Origin: Planctomycetaceae bacterium
GTDB lineage: Bacteria > Planctomycetota > Planctomycetia > Pirellulales > Lacipirellulaceae
Assembly: GCA_002702655.1 (NCBI GenBank)
Contig: PABB01000023.1
Span: 170,174 to 234,173 of the forward strand
Direction of reading: 5' to 3'
DNA: 64,000 nt
Shown here: piece by piece, positions 45,566 to 54,429 of the stretch
Layout: every line of letters begins with the position of its first letter
Position numbering within the stretch: the first letter of the stretch is position 1
Position numbers and translations under genes: made by a program
Notes under the pieces: generated by a model
The model's input: only the letters and a program-made list of their open reading frames with translations
What the model was told of the DNA's origin: nothing
The model's database searches: none

Positions 45566-46159
45566 TCAAGCGGCCAGCGGAGCGAGTTCGTTTCGGAATT
45601 TCATCCAACTGCGGTGCAGTTCCCGCCGCAGCTGACTTACCCGCCCCGCGGTCACGCCCAGCCGGCGAGCGACGGCACGCGTCTCCTCGCCGCGGGCGAG
45701 GTCGTTCACGGCCCGTCGATCGCGGTCGGTGAGCGTCTGCAGCCACGCGGCGAAGTCGAGCCGCAGCGCGGCCTGTTCGGCCGGAGTCGCGGATCGCAGG
45801 TCCCTGATGGCGACCGTCTCGCCCAGCTTGCCCAGCGTTTCGGTTAGTCGGCCCGTCACGCGGCGCCACCGCGTGGAACCGACGTCCAGCGAGTTCATGC
45901 GGCCGCCCGTCAGTCGGCCGGCCTGGTATTGTTGCAGGCCGTAGGCGACCAGCGGTCCGGGGTAGGCCAGGGCCGTGCGACCGCGGGCCGCAAGACTCGC
46001 GTAGGCGATCATCGCGAACACGAGAATCGCCTGCCGCGCCTCGTCGCGTTCCGACAGGGCGACTGAGAACAGTTTCGTCTCGACGCGGCGTTGAATCTCT
46101 GGCAGCAGTTCGAGAAAGCCCGCTTGCCAGCGGACATTGCAGTCGTGGGGACGTACCAT
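45566..46159 (-). CDS. sigma-70 region 4-like regulator of the integrated element
   Basis: 197 residues from the ATG at 46159 (AAGGA eight bases upstream). The N-terminal half is helical, with a hydrophobic AILVFAMIAYASLAARG segment that may be a core helix. The C-terminal 60 residues read like sigma region 4: 'LTDRDRRAVNDLARGEETRAVARRLGV' followed by 'TAGRVSQLRRELHRSWMKFR', a helix-turn-helix preceded by the usual Asp/Arg-rich turn. Region 2 is not clear, so it may be a transcription regulator built on a sigma-4 fold. It closes a block of four minus-strand genes downstream of the serine recombinase and tyrosine integrase, and may control expression of the element. Confidence 0.65.
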   Translation of the reverse strand: MVRPHDCNVRWQAGFLELLPEIQRRVETKLFSVALSERDEARQAILVFAMIAYASLAARGRTALAYPGPLVAYGLQQYQAGRLTGGRMNSLDVGSTRWRRVTGRLTETLGKLGETVAIRDLRSATPAEQAALRLDFAAWLQTLTDRDRRAVNDLARGEETRAVARRLGVTAGRVSQLRRELHRSWMKFRNELAPLAA

Positions 46160-46346
46160 CACGGCGTTCCTTCGTGAATGGGACCGCTCCCACGGCCGGG
46201 AGCGGTCGAGGGGGCAGATCTGGTGAGAAGGTCCGCTCGATGCGCGACCGGCGGGCGACGGGCCGTCGCCGCCCAAGAACGAAGCCACGACAGCTCGCGG
46301 CGGGCTGTTCGGAGCCGGCAAACGGACGTCTTCAACGGGCCGGTCG

Positions 46347-46907
46347 CTAGTCGACAATGCTGCTGCACAGTCCAATGATGTCCGCCCCGGACAGCGAATC
46401 GACGGCCAGCAACCGGTCGACCAGGACTTGCCGACGCAGTCCGTGGGGCGGGACGCGGAGCAGGCGATTCGCGCGCCGCCAAAAACCTTCCAGTTTGGCC
46501 AGCGCATGAACCAGATGCTCGGGCTGCAGCAGGGCGACGACCAGCGATAGCGCCCGATCCGTATGCGCCGTCTGGGCCGCCAGGACGGCGGAGATCCTGC
46601 GTCGCCGCAACACCGCGTTGCTCAAGAACCAGCCCTGCTTCTCGCGGTCCCGTTCTTGCCACAGCAGACGACCGACGCTGTCGGCCAGCAGCGTCGTGAC
46701 GTAATCCTCGACGCGGGCCCGTTGCTGCTGCGACAGCGAGGAGGCCGCCAAGATCTGCTGGTCCAACGGCGCGAGTCGAGCCACGGGCTGGCTCGCCTCG
46801 GCAGATAGCCGGAGCTCCACAATCTCCACCTGATAGGCGAAGGCCGCCGCCCCGGTCGCGGCCAGCCGGTAAGCCTGTTGGCGCCGGCGCGACTCGGCCT
46901 CACTCAT
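46347..46907 (-). CDS. hypothetical protein of the integrated element (186 aa)
   Basis: 186 residues, ATG start overlapping the preceding 78-residue gene by 8 bases. The sequence is helical and Arg/Leu/Ala-rich ('SLSQQQRARVEDYVTTLLADSV', 'LRRRRISAVLAAQTAH', 'GLRRQVLVDRLLAVDSLSG'), with no signal peptide and no domain I recognise. The overlap with its neighbour and good codon structure make it a real gene. It probably belongs to one transcript with the 255-, 78- and 197-residue proteins around it. Function unknown. Confidence 0.6.
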   Translation of the reverse strand: MSEAESRRRQQAYRLAATGAAAFAYQVEIVELRLSAEASQPVARLAPLDQQILAASSLSQQQRARVEDYVTTLLADSVGRLLWQERDREKQGWFLSNAVLRRRRISAVLAAQTAHTDRALSLVVALLQPEHLVHALAKLEGFWRRANRLLRVPPHGLRRQVLVDRLLAVDSLSGADIIGLCSSIVD

Positions 46908-47136
46908 GACGCTCTACCGTAGTGAGGCTGGAGCCAGGAGCGCACCCTGTCGATTCGCTTGGACGGCCAGCGGGAGGCTCGTACCGGTAGGTCAATCCGC
47001 TGACGTACTGGCCCGCCGTGAGCGCGATCCAGCCGGCCCGACGGACTGGTTTGGCGGCCAGTTTCACGAGAATCACGCCGCCGCGGGACCTGGTGCGTTG
47101 CACCAGCCGACGACGCCAGTATTTGCGGAGCGGCAT
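46900..47136 (-). CDS. small basic hypothetical protein (78 aa)
   Basis: 78 residues from the ATG at 47136, with GGAG 11 bases upstream and 15 bases after the previous stop. The N-terminus is strongly basic (PLRKYWRRRLVQRTRSRGG), followed by a short hydrophobic segment and a Gly/Pro/Ser-rich end. Its end overlaps the next gene by 8 bases, which supports translation as part of the same block. A nucleic-acid-binding role is possible from charge alone. No family recognised. Confidence 0.5.
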   Translation of the reverse strand: MPLRKYWRRRLVQRTRSRGGVILVKLAAKPVRRAGWIALTAGQYVSGLTYRYEPPAGRPSESTGCAPGSSLTTVERHE

Positions 47137-47151
47137 CAAGGCAGACTCCGC

Positions 47152-47919
47152 TCAGGCCGCCGCCACGAGCCGCCTGAGTTCGGCCGCCTCGTAGCGAGCG
47201 CGGAACCGATTGGCGTGAAGATCATACCGACTCGCCCCCTGGAAGCCTGTCAGGCAGCTCGGATCGTCGTAGCGGAACACGCGGCGTTGCGGCAACTGCG
47301 GCAGTTCGACCAGCACGTCGCTGGCTTGAGCCAACTGGTCGCTGACCCAGTCCAGAGGCAATAGCGTCAGGCCGCGTTGCGTGCGGAGAAACTTTTTCTG
47401 CATCGTCGCGGCCGGCAGGTCGAACCGCTCGCAGAGCTGCTCGAACTCCGGACCATGAGCCGTCAGCGGCGTCCCCAACGCAAACCCGGCCCACAACCGG
47501 GGCCAGTGCAGTCGACGACTGCAGCGGCCGGTGGCAGCGGCCATCGTCAGGCGCCGATCGAGGTCCAGCGCCAGGCGGAGTTCGTCGGGGCGGTTCAGGT
47601 CCATTCGCAGGCCCCGACCGCCCAGTGCCGGCCTCAGCGAGAGATCCTTGTACGCGCACGCAGCAGCGGCCGAGGACCAGACGACGCCGTGCGGATCGCG
47701 CAGCGGGCGGTACACGGCGACGCGCACCGCGATGCGACCGCACGGTCGCTGTTCGTCATAGAGGGTCAGCAGCTTGAGGTGTCTGAGCGGGACCAACTCG
47801 TCACGTATTTGCCTCGTTGCGAGGAAGGCCAGCCCGGCGACGGGGCGTGGTGAGCCGCATCGATAGCGGTGGCGGCGGCCGAACCGCCGACGCCACCTTT
47901 TGAGTAGTTCTTCGTGCAT
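47152..47919 (-). CDS. hypothetical protein of the integrated element (255 aa)
   Basis: 255 residues from the ATG at 47919 (CAGGAG 11 bases upstream, in preference to an open frame reaching 47982). It is basic at the N-terminus (KRWRRRFGRRHRYRC) and contains 'AFLATRQIRDELVPLRHLK', 'RPLRDPHGVVWSSAAAACAYKDLS' and 'CERFDLPAATMQKKFLRTQRG'. The length and charge resemble replication- or relaxase-associated proteins only loosely, and no catalytic motif is visible. It is the first gene of the small block that follows the serine recombinase, 199 bases downstream. Function unknown. Confidence 0.6.
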   Translation of the reverse strand: MHEELLKRWRRRFGRRHRYRCGSPRPVAGLAFLATRQIRDELVPLRHLKLLTLYDEQRPCGRIAVRVAVYRPLRDPHGVVWSSAAAACAYKDLSLRPALGGRGLRMDLNRPDELRLALDLDRRLTMAAATGRCSRRLHWPRLWAGFALGTPLTAHGPEFEQLCERFDLPAATMQKKFLRTQRGLTLLPLDWVSDQLAQASDVLVELPQLPQRRVFRYDDPSCLTGFQGASRYDLHANRFRARYEAAELRRLVAAA

Positions 47920-48059
47920 GAGAATGAGACTCCTGGAGAGTAGGGAATTGCCAACGCCATATTGATTTGAGATCTGCGCCACCTGGTTCGGCGCGTAGGC
48001 TCCTCAGGATCTGTTCGCAAGGTCGGCTTCAGCGTGGGAAAGACAGTTGCGCAGCACAA

Positions 48060-48110
48060 AGGCCGCGACGACGCGCGTCGTCGCGGCCTAAACGTGAAAC
48101 GATGTTTCAC
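48060..48110 (-). terminator. terminator after the serine recombinase: long perfect palindrome plus second hairpin
   Basis: Positions 48060-48089 form a perfect 30-base palindrome (arms AGGCCGCGACGAC and GTCGTCGCGGCCT around GCGC). A second hairpin, GTGAAAC-GAT-GTTTCAC, covers 48094-48110. Both lie 8-60 bases downstream of the recombinase stop on the minus strand, with a short TTT after the large stem. This looks like a strong transcription end and separates the recombinase from the next block. Confidence 0.7.
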
Positions 48111-48117
48111 ACCGCAG

Positions 48118-50433
48118 CTAGCTGGCGGCGTCTCGGGCAGCCTGCTCGCGGCGTAGGCGGATCTCCTTGCGGCGGGTGCGACCGTCGGGCACCGGCAAGC
48201 CCCGGTCGGTGAAGTGCTTTTCGACCGCCTGCCGCACGAGATGGACGCCGCAGTTCAGGCGGTCGGCGATCTCGGACACCAACAGGTCCTGGTTGTATAG
48301 TTCCATGACATCGTCGACGATGTCATGGGCTTTCCGCTTCGGCGTCAGGCGGCCGCGAAGCGAACGCCCGTCCGGACGGACTTCGTCGTGCGTCAGATAC
48401 CAGTAGTTCAGCGCTCGATCGACCAGGGTGTGGCTGCAGCTGAGCCGCTCGCCGATTTGCTTGAGCGTGAGGCCTTCCTCCCACAGTTGCTTGACGTCGG
48501 CAGCCAAGGCCTCATGCCGAGGCGGCTCTCGAAAGTCAATCTCGATGAGCTCGCTGTCCGGGTCGCCGTCCCCGGAATCCCAGGTGATGTTCGTGAGCGC
48601 CGCGCCCACGCGGGCGAGCGGAATACGAAACGCACCCCGCAAGTAGCGCTTCGTCGTCCCGCGGTCCGTCGTGTAGGTCACCTCGGTCACCACGATCTTG
48701 CCGTCAATCAGCTGGCGCAAGGCATGTGCCGCCGCCGGCGCATCGCTAACCAGGACCTCGCGCAGCTTCGTCAGCTGTTCCTCGATCCACTCGGCGGTCG
48801 GCGGCGCGCTCTGTCGCGTGCCGCAGGCCTGCAGCCGCTGGAGGTCTCCCTGCAGACGAGCCCGTTCCTCTTGACGCTCTCGCAGGCGCCCCGAGAGTTC
48901 CGGGTTGTCGTCATCTTCGCACCGGTCAAGCAGCTTTTTGATCTTGCGATCGACTTCTGCGATCTTGGCGCGCAAGTTGGGGACGGCCTTGTCATCAATT
49001 TCCTGCTGGTGCTCCCAGGCGGCTTCTATGAGCGTCAGGAGCGACTCGCGCCACGTCGGGTTGGCCAGGATGCGATCGCCAATCGCTTTGAGCACCAGTC
49101 GTTCAGCGCGCTCGCGCTGCAACGTCGTACGACATGAACACGCGGCGATCCGGTATCCCGAACAGTACATGTAGCCGCCGTGGTGGCCGCCGGTGTACAG
49201 CGTCCGGTATTCCTCGCGGCCGTCGTCATCAGTCGTTTTGCAGTCGCCGCAGGCCACCAAGCCTTGCAGCAGATACCTGGGGTTTTCGTAGCTGGAAGCT
49301 TGGGTGGAGCCGTTGAGCCGGCCGCCGCTGCCCCGTACTCCCGGCGTCGCCGGTTTCCGGGCTGGTTCCTTGCGTTTATATCCAGCGATAATTTCCTGGG
49401 CCTGATCGAAGATCTCGGCGTCAATGATTGCTAGTTCGGGCATCTGCCTAGCGATCCTGCAAGGGTCGCCTGGTTCGCGCGGCACCTGACGAATTCGTTT
49501 CGTGACCGGGTCGCGGGAGTTTCGCATGACTCCCCAGATCCATTCGCCAATGTATTTCCGATTGGTCAGGATCTTTGTGACATTTGCTGCGCGCCATTGC
49601 TTCGTGGTTGAACGGTGGTCCTTGGGCGCCCCTTGCCGAGTGAGTTCGCGGGCGATCCAGCTTCGCGATCTCCGCGTGACAACAAACCACTGGTAGATCC
49701 GGACTACCCAAGCAGCTTCATCTGCGACTACGAGGTAACGCTTTAGCGGCTTCGCATTCTTTGCGGTCCGCTTGCGTCCTTCGTCGCTGACAGGCTCCGA
49801 TCGATACCCTAGGCAATAGTCGCCGACGCAGAAACCGTCGGTCACGACCCCCGATTGCCCGCGGAGCACGGCCTTGGCCAGGATTCGAAGGAACTGTTCA
49901 CTCTGGACGCCGACGACGGCGGTCAGTAGTCGGCAGAATTCCCCGTTGGAAGTGTCGATTCCGTCGTCGACAGTGATAACCCGCACTCCATAACCGAGTT
50001 CCAACTCCTTGAACGAGTTGATCGCCGTCCCGGTATCGCGCGTCCACCGGCTCAGCGACTCCATGATCAGTACACGGAGCTTGCCGGTGCGCGCCGCTTC
50101 CATTGCCGCCATGTACCCGGGACGATCCTCGTTGGCGCCGGACTTGGCGTTGTCAAAGAACTCTAGTTCCGGCGAGATCGTGAGCCCTTCGCCTGCCGCT
50201 CGCTCGCGGCACTTGCGCTGCTGATCGACGATACTCCGCCGGTCCTGGTTGTCAGAGGAGTATCGCGCATAGGAGCCGACGCCGGCGTTTGTGGCGCCCC
50301 CGCGGTTGGTTGCGAGGGCAGTTCCTAAGACCGCTAAACAAAAACCTAGGACCGGGACTCTCGGCGTTCGAGAGCCGGCCGACTTGTCCCTGATTTGTCC
50401 CTGTTGGGTGCGCTCACGACCATGAACAACCAT
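48118..50433 (-). CDS. large serine recombinase
   Basis: About 771 residues from the ATG at 50433. The catalytic domain opens [22 protein letters not shown] (nucleophile serine at 59 or 60), with '[13 protein letters not shown]' and '[12 protein letters not shown]' as further active-site blocks. A recombinase domain follows ([13 protein letters not shown]-like), then a zinc-ribbon with cysteines in LVACGDCK and [12 protein letters not shown], a long coiled coil ('[21 protein letters not shown]') and an unusual C-terminal tail with two helix-turn-helix-like segments ('[20 protein letters not shown]', '[19 protein letters not shown]'). Such enzymes integrate and excise mobile elements without host factors. 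The 58 residues before the catalytic motif are not typical; the true start may be later, but no good start codon is present there. Confidence 0.88.
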
Positions 50434-50607
50434 GAATGACCGTGAGTTACTGGGACACCCTAAGTCTTGAGTAGGTTTGGCCTTGCGACGCAAGGCGAAG
50501 GTGTCGCAGGAGTTGCGAAAACCGGCGCCGCCGAGTCCCGTGCCCTCCGCTCTGCAACTTCTCGACGACGCAAAGTGTTTCACAGAAACGTTTTGCGATG
50601 GCCTTCT

Positions 50608-50629
50608 GATTGTCCCAGTGCGACTGGGT
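50608..50629 (-). terminator. hairpin between the integrase and serine recombinase genes
   Basis: CCCAGT and ACTGGG (50612-50617 and 50621-50626) flank GCG, extended by TTG and CAA outside a single mismatch. It lies 27 bases after the integrase stop on the minus strand. No T-run is present. Confidence 0.4.
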
Positions 50630-50655
50630 CAAAACTGGGGCAATCGGGTCTCGCG

Positions 50656-51924
50656 TTACTGGGCTTCTTCGGCCGGCAGCTCACCCTCGCCTTTCTCTTC
50701 AGGGTCCTTGTTGTTGCCGACGGATGGGCCGGCGCCATTGCCAATAGAATCCAGCGCCTCCATCCGCCGTCGCGACTCGTCGTCATGAAGGTGATAGTAC
50801 CGTCGGATCATCTCGCTGTCCGAATGCCCCAGCCAATCCATAACGGTTCTTCCCGAGACGTTTTCGTTGCAGCATACCGAACAGAAAAAATGCCGGAACG
50901 AATGCAACCTTCCGTCTGCGAACCCTCGTGAGCCGTCGGTCGCCGGAAACTCCGGTACCAGCGGTTTGATGACGCTTTCGACGAAGGCATCGCGCACGCG
51001 ATCAGGTCTCAAGGGCCTTCCGGTTGACGATCGCAAGACATGCCCTTCACGGTGAGATATGCCGTCTAGTACCTGCCGCAGATCCGGGTGAAGCGGAAAG
51101 GTCCGACTTCGGCCGCTCTTCGTTTGCCGCGTGCCTCCACTCTTATTCGACCCGCGCCCCGACTCGTCCGTCAAGTGCAGCAACCCTCGCTCCAGATCAA
51201 TGTCACGCCAGCGCAGCGATGCGAGTTCTGCGATGCGCAGGCCCGTGCAGGCCAGTGCGACAATGATATCTCGCAGCCACTTCAACTTCGGCTGCAATGA
51301 GCAGTATTCGACCATGCGTTTGACTTCGACGGGTCGGTAGCAGTACGCCGGCATGCTGTCCGCCTTGCGAATCTTGACCCGCAACGGCTCCTTGTTGAGC
51401 AGGTGGCCGGAGTCAATCAACCACTTGACGCACTGCTTCAAAGTCGTCACTTCATTGAGGATCGTCTTGCGAGCATATTGGCTCTCCTCAAGGTGCGCGA
51501 CGTAGGCCGTCACCATTTCGTCATCGACGGCGTTCCACGTCGTCGTACTGACGGTCTGCGCGAACGCCTCGAATTTGTCGAACACGGTGCGATATCGTTT
51601 TCGAGTTGACGGACGAACGCCCCCTGCGGCGCGGGCGCGGCCAATGTGCTCTTCGTAAAGCTTCCGGCCGTCGGCAAGGAGGAGCACACTTGGGCTCGAT
51701 TCAGGCATCGTTGGGCGCGGGATGATGCCGAAGTCCGCGGCACGGACAATGTCTAAGTCAGCAAGAAGCCTGATCGCTTCGGTGTGGGTTCGAACACCCA
51801 ACGAATGGCGGCCTATGTTGGGCGTATTCGTGCGTCCGTCGGCGTAGTAGACGCCATTGCGTTTCACGAGCTTCCAAGTGAAATGCTTGCACTTGATCAC
51901 TTCGTTCTTTCGCGGTGTGGGCAT
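50656..51924 (-). CDS. tyrosine recombinase / phage-type integrase
   Basis: About 422 residues from the ATG at 51924, which begins MPTPRKNEVIKCKHF; the frame is open upstream but Pro-rich and probably part of the attachment region. An N-terminal SAM-like core-binding domain ('STRKRYRTVFDKFEAFAQ', 'VTAYVAHLEESQYARKTIL') precedes the catalytic domain, which has the full set: Arg in ACTGLRIAELASLRW, His/Arg in LHSFRHFF, His in DWLGHSD and Tyr in IRRYYHL. It would catalyse integration and excision of the element. The integrase and a serine recombinase are adjacent and co-directional, an uncommon pairing. No tRNA gene lies next to it. Confidence 0.9.
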   Translation of the reverse strand: MPTPRKNEVIKCKHFTWKLVKRNGVYYADGRTNTPNIGRHSLGVRTHTEAIRLLADLDIVRAADFGIIPRPTMPESSPSVLLLADGRKLYEEHIGRARAAGGVRPSTRKRYRTVFDKFEAFAQTVSTTTWNAVDDEMVTAYVAHLEESQYARKTILNEVTTLKQCVKWLIDSGHLLNKEPLRVKIRKADSMPAYCYRPVEVKRMVEYCSLQPKLKWLRDIIVALACTGLRIAELASLRWRDIDLERGLLHLTDESGRGSNKSGGTRQTKSGRSRTFPLHPDLRQVLDGISHREGHVLRSSTGRPLRPDRVRDAFVESVIKPLVPEFPATDGSRGFADGRLHSFRHFFCSVCCNENVSGRTVMDWLGHSDSEMIRRYYHLHDDESRRRMEALDSIGNGAGPSVGNNKDPEEKGEGELPAEEAQ

Positions 51925-52053
51925 GTGTAACCTGTTGATTGGGGGTTCGAGACCGCCATTTGGGGGCAGGGTCCGAGTGTGTTTTGTGGTGCGGCTTTCG
52001 ATCGACCTCGGTGGGTTGGTCACGGCCAGGATCCGGCGCCGGCGTGGCCGGGA

Positions 52054-52239
52054 TTAGACGCACCGCCGAGAGTGGGATGAGGACCCGTGAGCGTGGCCCC
52101 CCGGCTGCAACTTTGGCAGTCTTTCGTCCGCCAGATACCGCCGAACCGCGACGAGCGAGAGGCCCGTGATGCGCGCAAACTCCGCCGGCGACAAGAAGTC
52201 CTGGGCGGGTTCCGATACTGCGGGTGGCTGCGAGTGCAC
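52054..52239 (-). CDS. small helix-turn-helix (excisionase-like) protein, probably frameshifted
   Basis: 61 residues, ATG start. Residues 14-46 are a MerR/HTH_17-type DNA-binding domain: DFLSPAEFARITGLSLVAVRRYL followed by ADERLPKLQPGG. Proteins of this kind next to an integrase usually act as excisionase or as transcription regulator. After PGG the frame reads HAHGSSSHS and stops, but one frame over the sequence continues as PRSRVLIPLSAV, which is how the family normally proceeds. The shift lies at a run of six G (C on the plus strand, 52097-52102), so a one-base loss in a homopolymer, real or from sequencing, is likely. The DNA-binding domain itself is intact. Confidence 0.65.
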   Translation of the reverse strand: MHSQPPAVSEPAQDFLSPAEFARITGLSLVAVRRYLADERLPKLQPGGHAHGSSSHSRRCV

Positions 52240-52351
52240 GGACGCGTCTAGCGATCGGGGGCGCCGAGTGGATCCGCTCGGCGGTCGGCGAGCCCCGCGG
52301 GCTTGCCTTGTCGTCGTTCCCGAATAACGCTCACGCTATTTTCAGCGCAGC

Positions 52352-53302
52352 TTAGAGGGCGTGAGCGCGTACTGCACTTATGAATTCAACTGCCGACGGA
52401 CTCAATTCTAAAGCGGCGATGATTTCGTCGTCCGACTTTCCTTCGTCCACGAGAGTTTTAACGTCGAGTAGAAGTTCGACAACGTCTTGCTTGGAATTGC
52501 TTGCAGCAAGGCCGACCAAGCCAGCCGACCTGCCCCGTGCTCCATCCGCTCCAGATGGCGAAACAACGGATTCAGGGACGTCGCGGGTCGTCTTCGATTG
52601 AATCGGTCGCCGGCGACTGACGGCAGCTAGCTCGTCGGAGACCAAGCCCGACAGCTTATAGCAGCCCAGCGTGCGGATCCAGAGTTCGGGCGAATAGGGA
52701 TGGCCAATTACGAGTTGGAAAGCGCTCGCATAGTGGTTATGCACGGTCTGCAATGGCAGGGCAAGTTCCTTGGCAGTCTCCTTCAAGGTTTTCTCTTCGG
52801 GTCGATGATAGGTCCCCGCCCGCCAACCCTCACGGAGATCCCATGCTCGGAGGTATTCGTGATAGCGGTCAGAGCGATCACGTCGGTCGGGTAGCTGCCG
52901 TTCTCGCTTCCAATCCGCAAGTTCTTGTTTCAGGGCGTTGACGATCTGCGTCTGCGATGCAGCGGGGTTGACGGCAACGAGGGGTTCGTCGGCGAGGGCG
53001 TCCAAGCCCGGCAATTCATCCGCAAGCAATTCCAAGGTCACCGAGAGTTGCGGCATCATCCCGTCATCAGAGCCAGGTTGTGCGGCGCGGGCAAACTTCC
53101 GCCCAATCTCGGCAAGCGTTTCCCGTGGCAACGCGGTGAGAAGCAACGTGACCATGCCGCGGAAAGACATGGGCTGAAGCGGACCAGCGAGCCACGGATT
53201 CTTGTGCCCACTCAGATCGATTTGAGAAAACTCGATGGTCGGGTCGACGGGCGGACCGGTGACTCCAATGCTGAGTAGTGCGGCGGCTAACGGCATCCAC
53301 AT
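52352..53302 (-). CDS. hypothetical protein with C-terminal helix-turn-helix-like segment, 5' end uncertain
   Basis: 316 residues if started at the ATG at 53302 (MWMPLAAALLSIGVTG). The frame stays open upstream to 53641 with protein-like sequence (PHFQLPALPPPIRWEV, HPYYQSLWRGASRYYD) but without ATG, GTG or TTG, so the real N-terminus may have been lost or displaced. The body is helical; 'LKETAKELALPLQTVHNHYASAFQLV' resembles a sigma-4/LuxR helix-turn-helix, and the end 'EGKSDDEIIAALELSPSAVEFISAV' resembles a second one. No catalytic motif is seen. It may be a DNA-binding component of the integrated element or a host gene at its edge. Confidence 0.6.
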   Translation of the reverse strand: MWMPLAAALLSIGVTGPPVDPTIEFSQIDLSGHKNPWLAGPLQPMSFRGMVTLLLTALPRETLAEIGRKFARAAQPGSDDGMMPQLSVTLELLADELPGLDALADEPLVAVNPAASQTQIVNALKQELADWKRERQLPDRRDRSDRYHEYLRAWDLREGWRAGTYHRPEEKTLKETAKELALPLQTVHNHYASAFQLVIGHPYSPELWIRTLGCYKLSGLVSDELAAVSRRRPIQSKTTRDVPESVVSPSGADGARGRSAGLVGLAASNSKQDVVELLLDVKTLVDEGKSDDEIIAALELSPSAVEFISAVRAHAL

Positions 53303-53588
53303 GGCCCGTTCGCCAGTTGGGATATCGTGCGCTGCTGGATCGTAGTACCGCGAGGCGCCACGCCACAGGGACTGATAGTAGGGATGCCGACGGGTTACCT
53401 CCCAGCGAATTGGAGGAGGTAGTGCGGGGAGTTGAAAATGCGGCCGATTTACCAGTCCTGGAGGTGAAGTTTCTTCGGAGGGCGTCGCTGTCGATTCGTC
53501 GGATTCTTCAGGTGACGATGACTTGCCGCTGGAGAAAATTGCAGGATCCGTTCTTGCCGGGTCGAAAAGACGTGGGCGCGCACTGAAG

Positions 53589-53620
53589 CTCCCCGCCCAC
53601 GGGCATCCCGTGGCGAGGAG
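53589..53620. repeat. hairpin, REP-like
   Basis: CCACGGG-CAT-CCCGTGG (53597-53613) is extended outward by CTCC and GGAG arms to a near-perfect stem of about 14 pairs spanning 53589-53620. It lies in the gene-poor gap. It could be a repetitive extragenic palindrome or a terminator. Confidence 0.45.
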
Positions 53621-53856
53621 TGCAGTGAACCGAGCTCTGCCTCAAACGTAAATTCGTGTGCGTTACACAGGCAAGCCTCTGTTGAATTCAAGCTGGATCT
53701 GTTTGCCGACCCCGAGCGGCCTCGTGGCGTGGCTGGCTTTTCACGATAGGTAACCGCCTCCACATTATTATGACGCAGTTTCGGGCTCGATTTAGTGAGG
53801 AGTTGGCACATATCCTGTCGGCGAAACGTGGAAATGCAATCAAGGTATTCATCGCG

Positions 53857-53878
53857 CCCGCGGAAGCGAGCGCGCGGG
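53857..53878. repeat. hairpin, REP-like
   Basis: CCCGCG (53857-53862) and CGCGGG (53873-53878) flank a ten-base loop containing GAAGCGAG. It is a weak stem in the same gene-poor gap as the two stronger palindromes. Confidence 0.3.
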
Positions 53879-53918
53879 ATTCCTTGGTTGCGTTGCCTTG
53901 TCGTAAGGCGTTGTGGCG

Positions 53919-53936
53919 TGGCGACTTAAGTCGCCA
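53919..53936. promoter_or_regulatory. perfect 18-base palindrome, operator-like
   Basis: TGGCGACTTAAGTCGCCA is a perfect inverted repeat without loop, the form expected of a dimeric regulator site. It lies about 500 bases from the nearest gene end and no start codon follows closely on either strand, so a dispersed repeat or attachment-related site is also possible. Confidence 0.45.
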
Positions 53937-54429
53937 ACGCGCGGACCTGTCAGCCGTCGGGACGTGGGTTCGGGGCCTGCCGGGGGAGGTGAAGGCGCAC
54001 TAACTGTCGATTGGACTTGGCCGCCTCGTAGGCTGGCGTCGATGGCGACGTTTGCCTGCTTGGACGACACGGCATTGAACGCAGCGGCCCTTCCAACGAC
54101 ATCAACTCAGGGCCGCAAAAGACCAGCCATAATCGTGACGCTTGGCCGCGGCGGATACCTGCGCATTTTAAAGCCTGAGGTAACGCAATTACTCCCTCAC
54201 TCGACACCCCAAATTCTCCAGGAATGCTTTATCTCGCCGAACCGTCGTATACTGCGCGCATGTGCCATCGTACAACGCAACGTAGATCTCGGGCTGTTGA
54301 ACGAAGTCTGCGGCGGCAAAGTCGTCGGACATGCGAGTCGCATCCGGTAAAAGAAGCAAGAGAGGCGGCCGTTGATTGCTGTGAGCACGGTTGCAGCGAG
54401 CGCAGGACGCCAGTGCCGCGTTGCGATAG

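Larger units (their letters stand above)
53303..54429. other. 1.1 kb region without a recognisable gene, with hairpins and a palindrome
   Basis: The first 340 bases are the open upstream extension of the hypothetical gene. The remainder contains small open frames without domain character. Three symmetric sequences are present (listed separately where strong). This gap divides the integrated element from the GH2-DUF5107 group and may include an attachment site, which I could not identify. Confidence 0.5.

Noticed and set aside
45447-46193. 248-residue open frame on the minus strand
   Set aside because: It is out of frame with the sigma-like gene over the same bases, is Arg/Pro/Gly-rich without domains, and has no good start signal.
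51925-52060. tRNA-like 3' end (GGGGTTCGAGACC) as integrase attachment site
   Set aside because: The T-arm-like string has no matching acceptor or anticodon arms nearby, so no tRNA call is supported.
53913-54350. 145-residue plus-strand frame in the gap before the GH2 gene
   Set aside because: It runs through the 18-base palindrome, lacks a ribosome binding site and has no family likeness.
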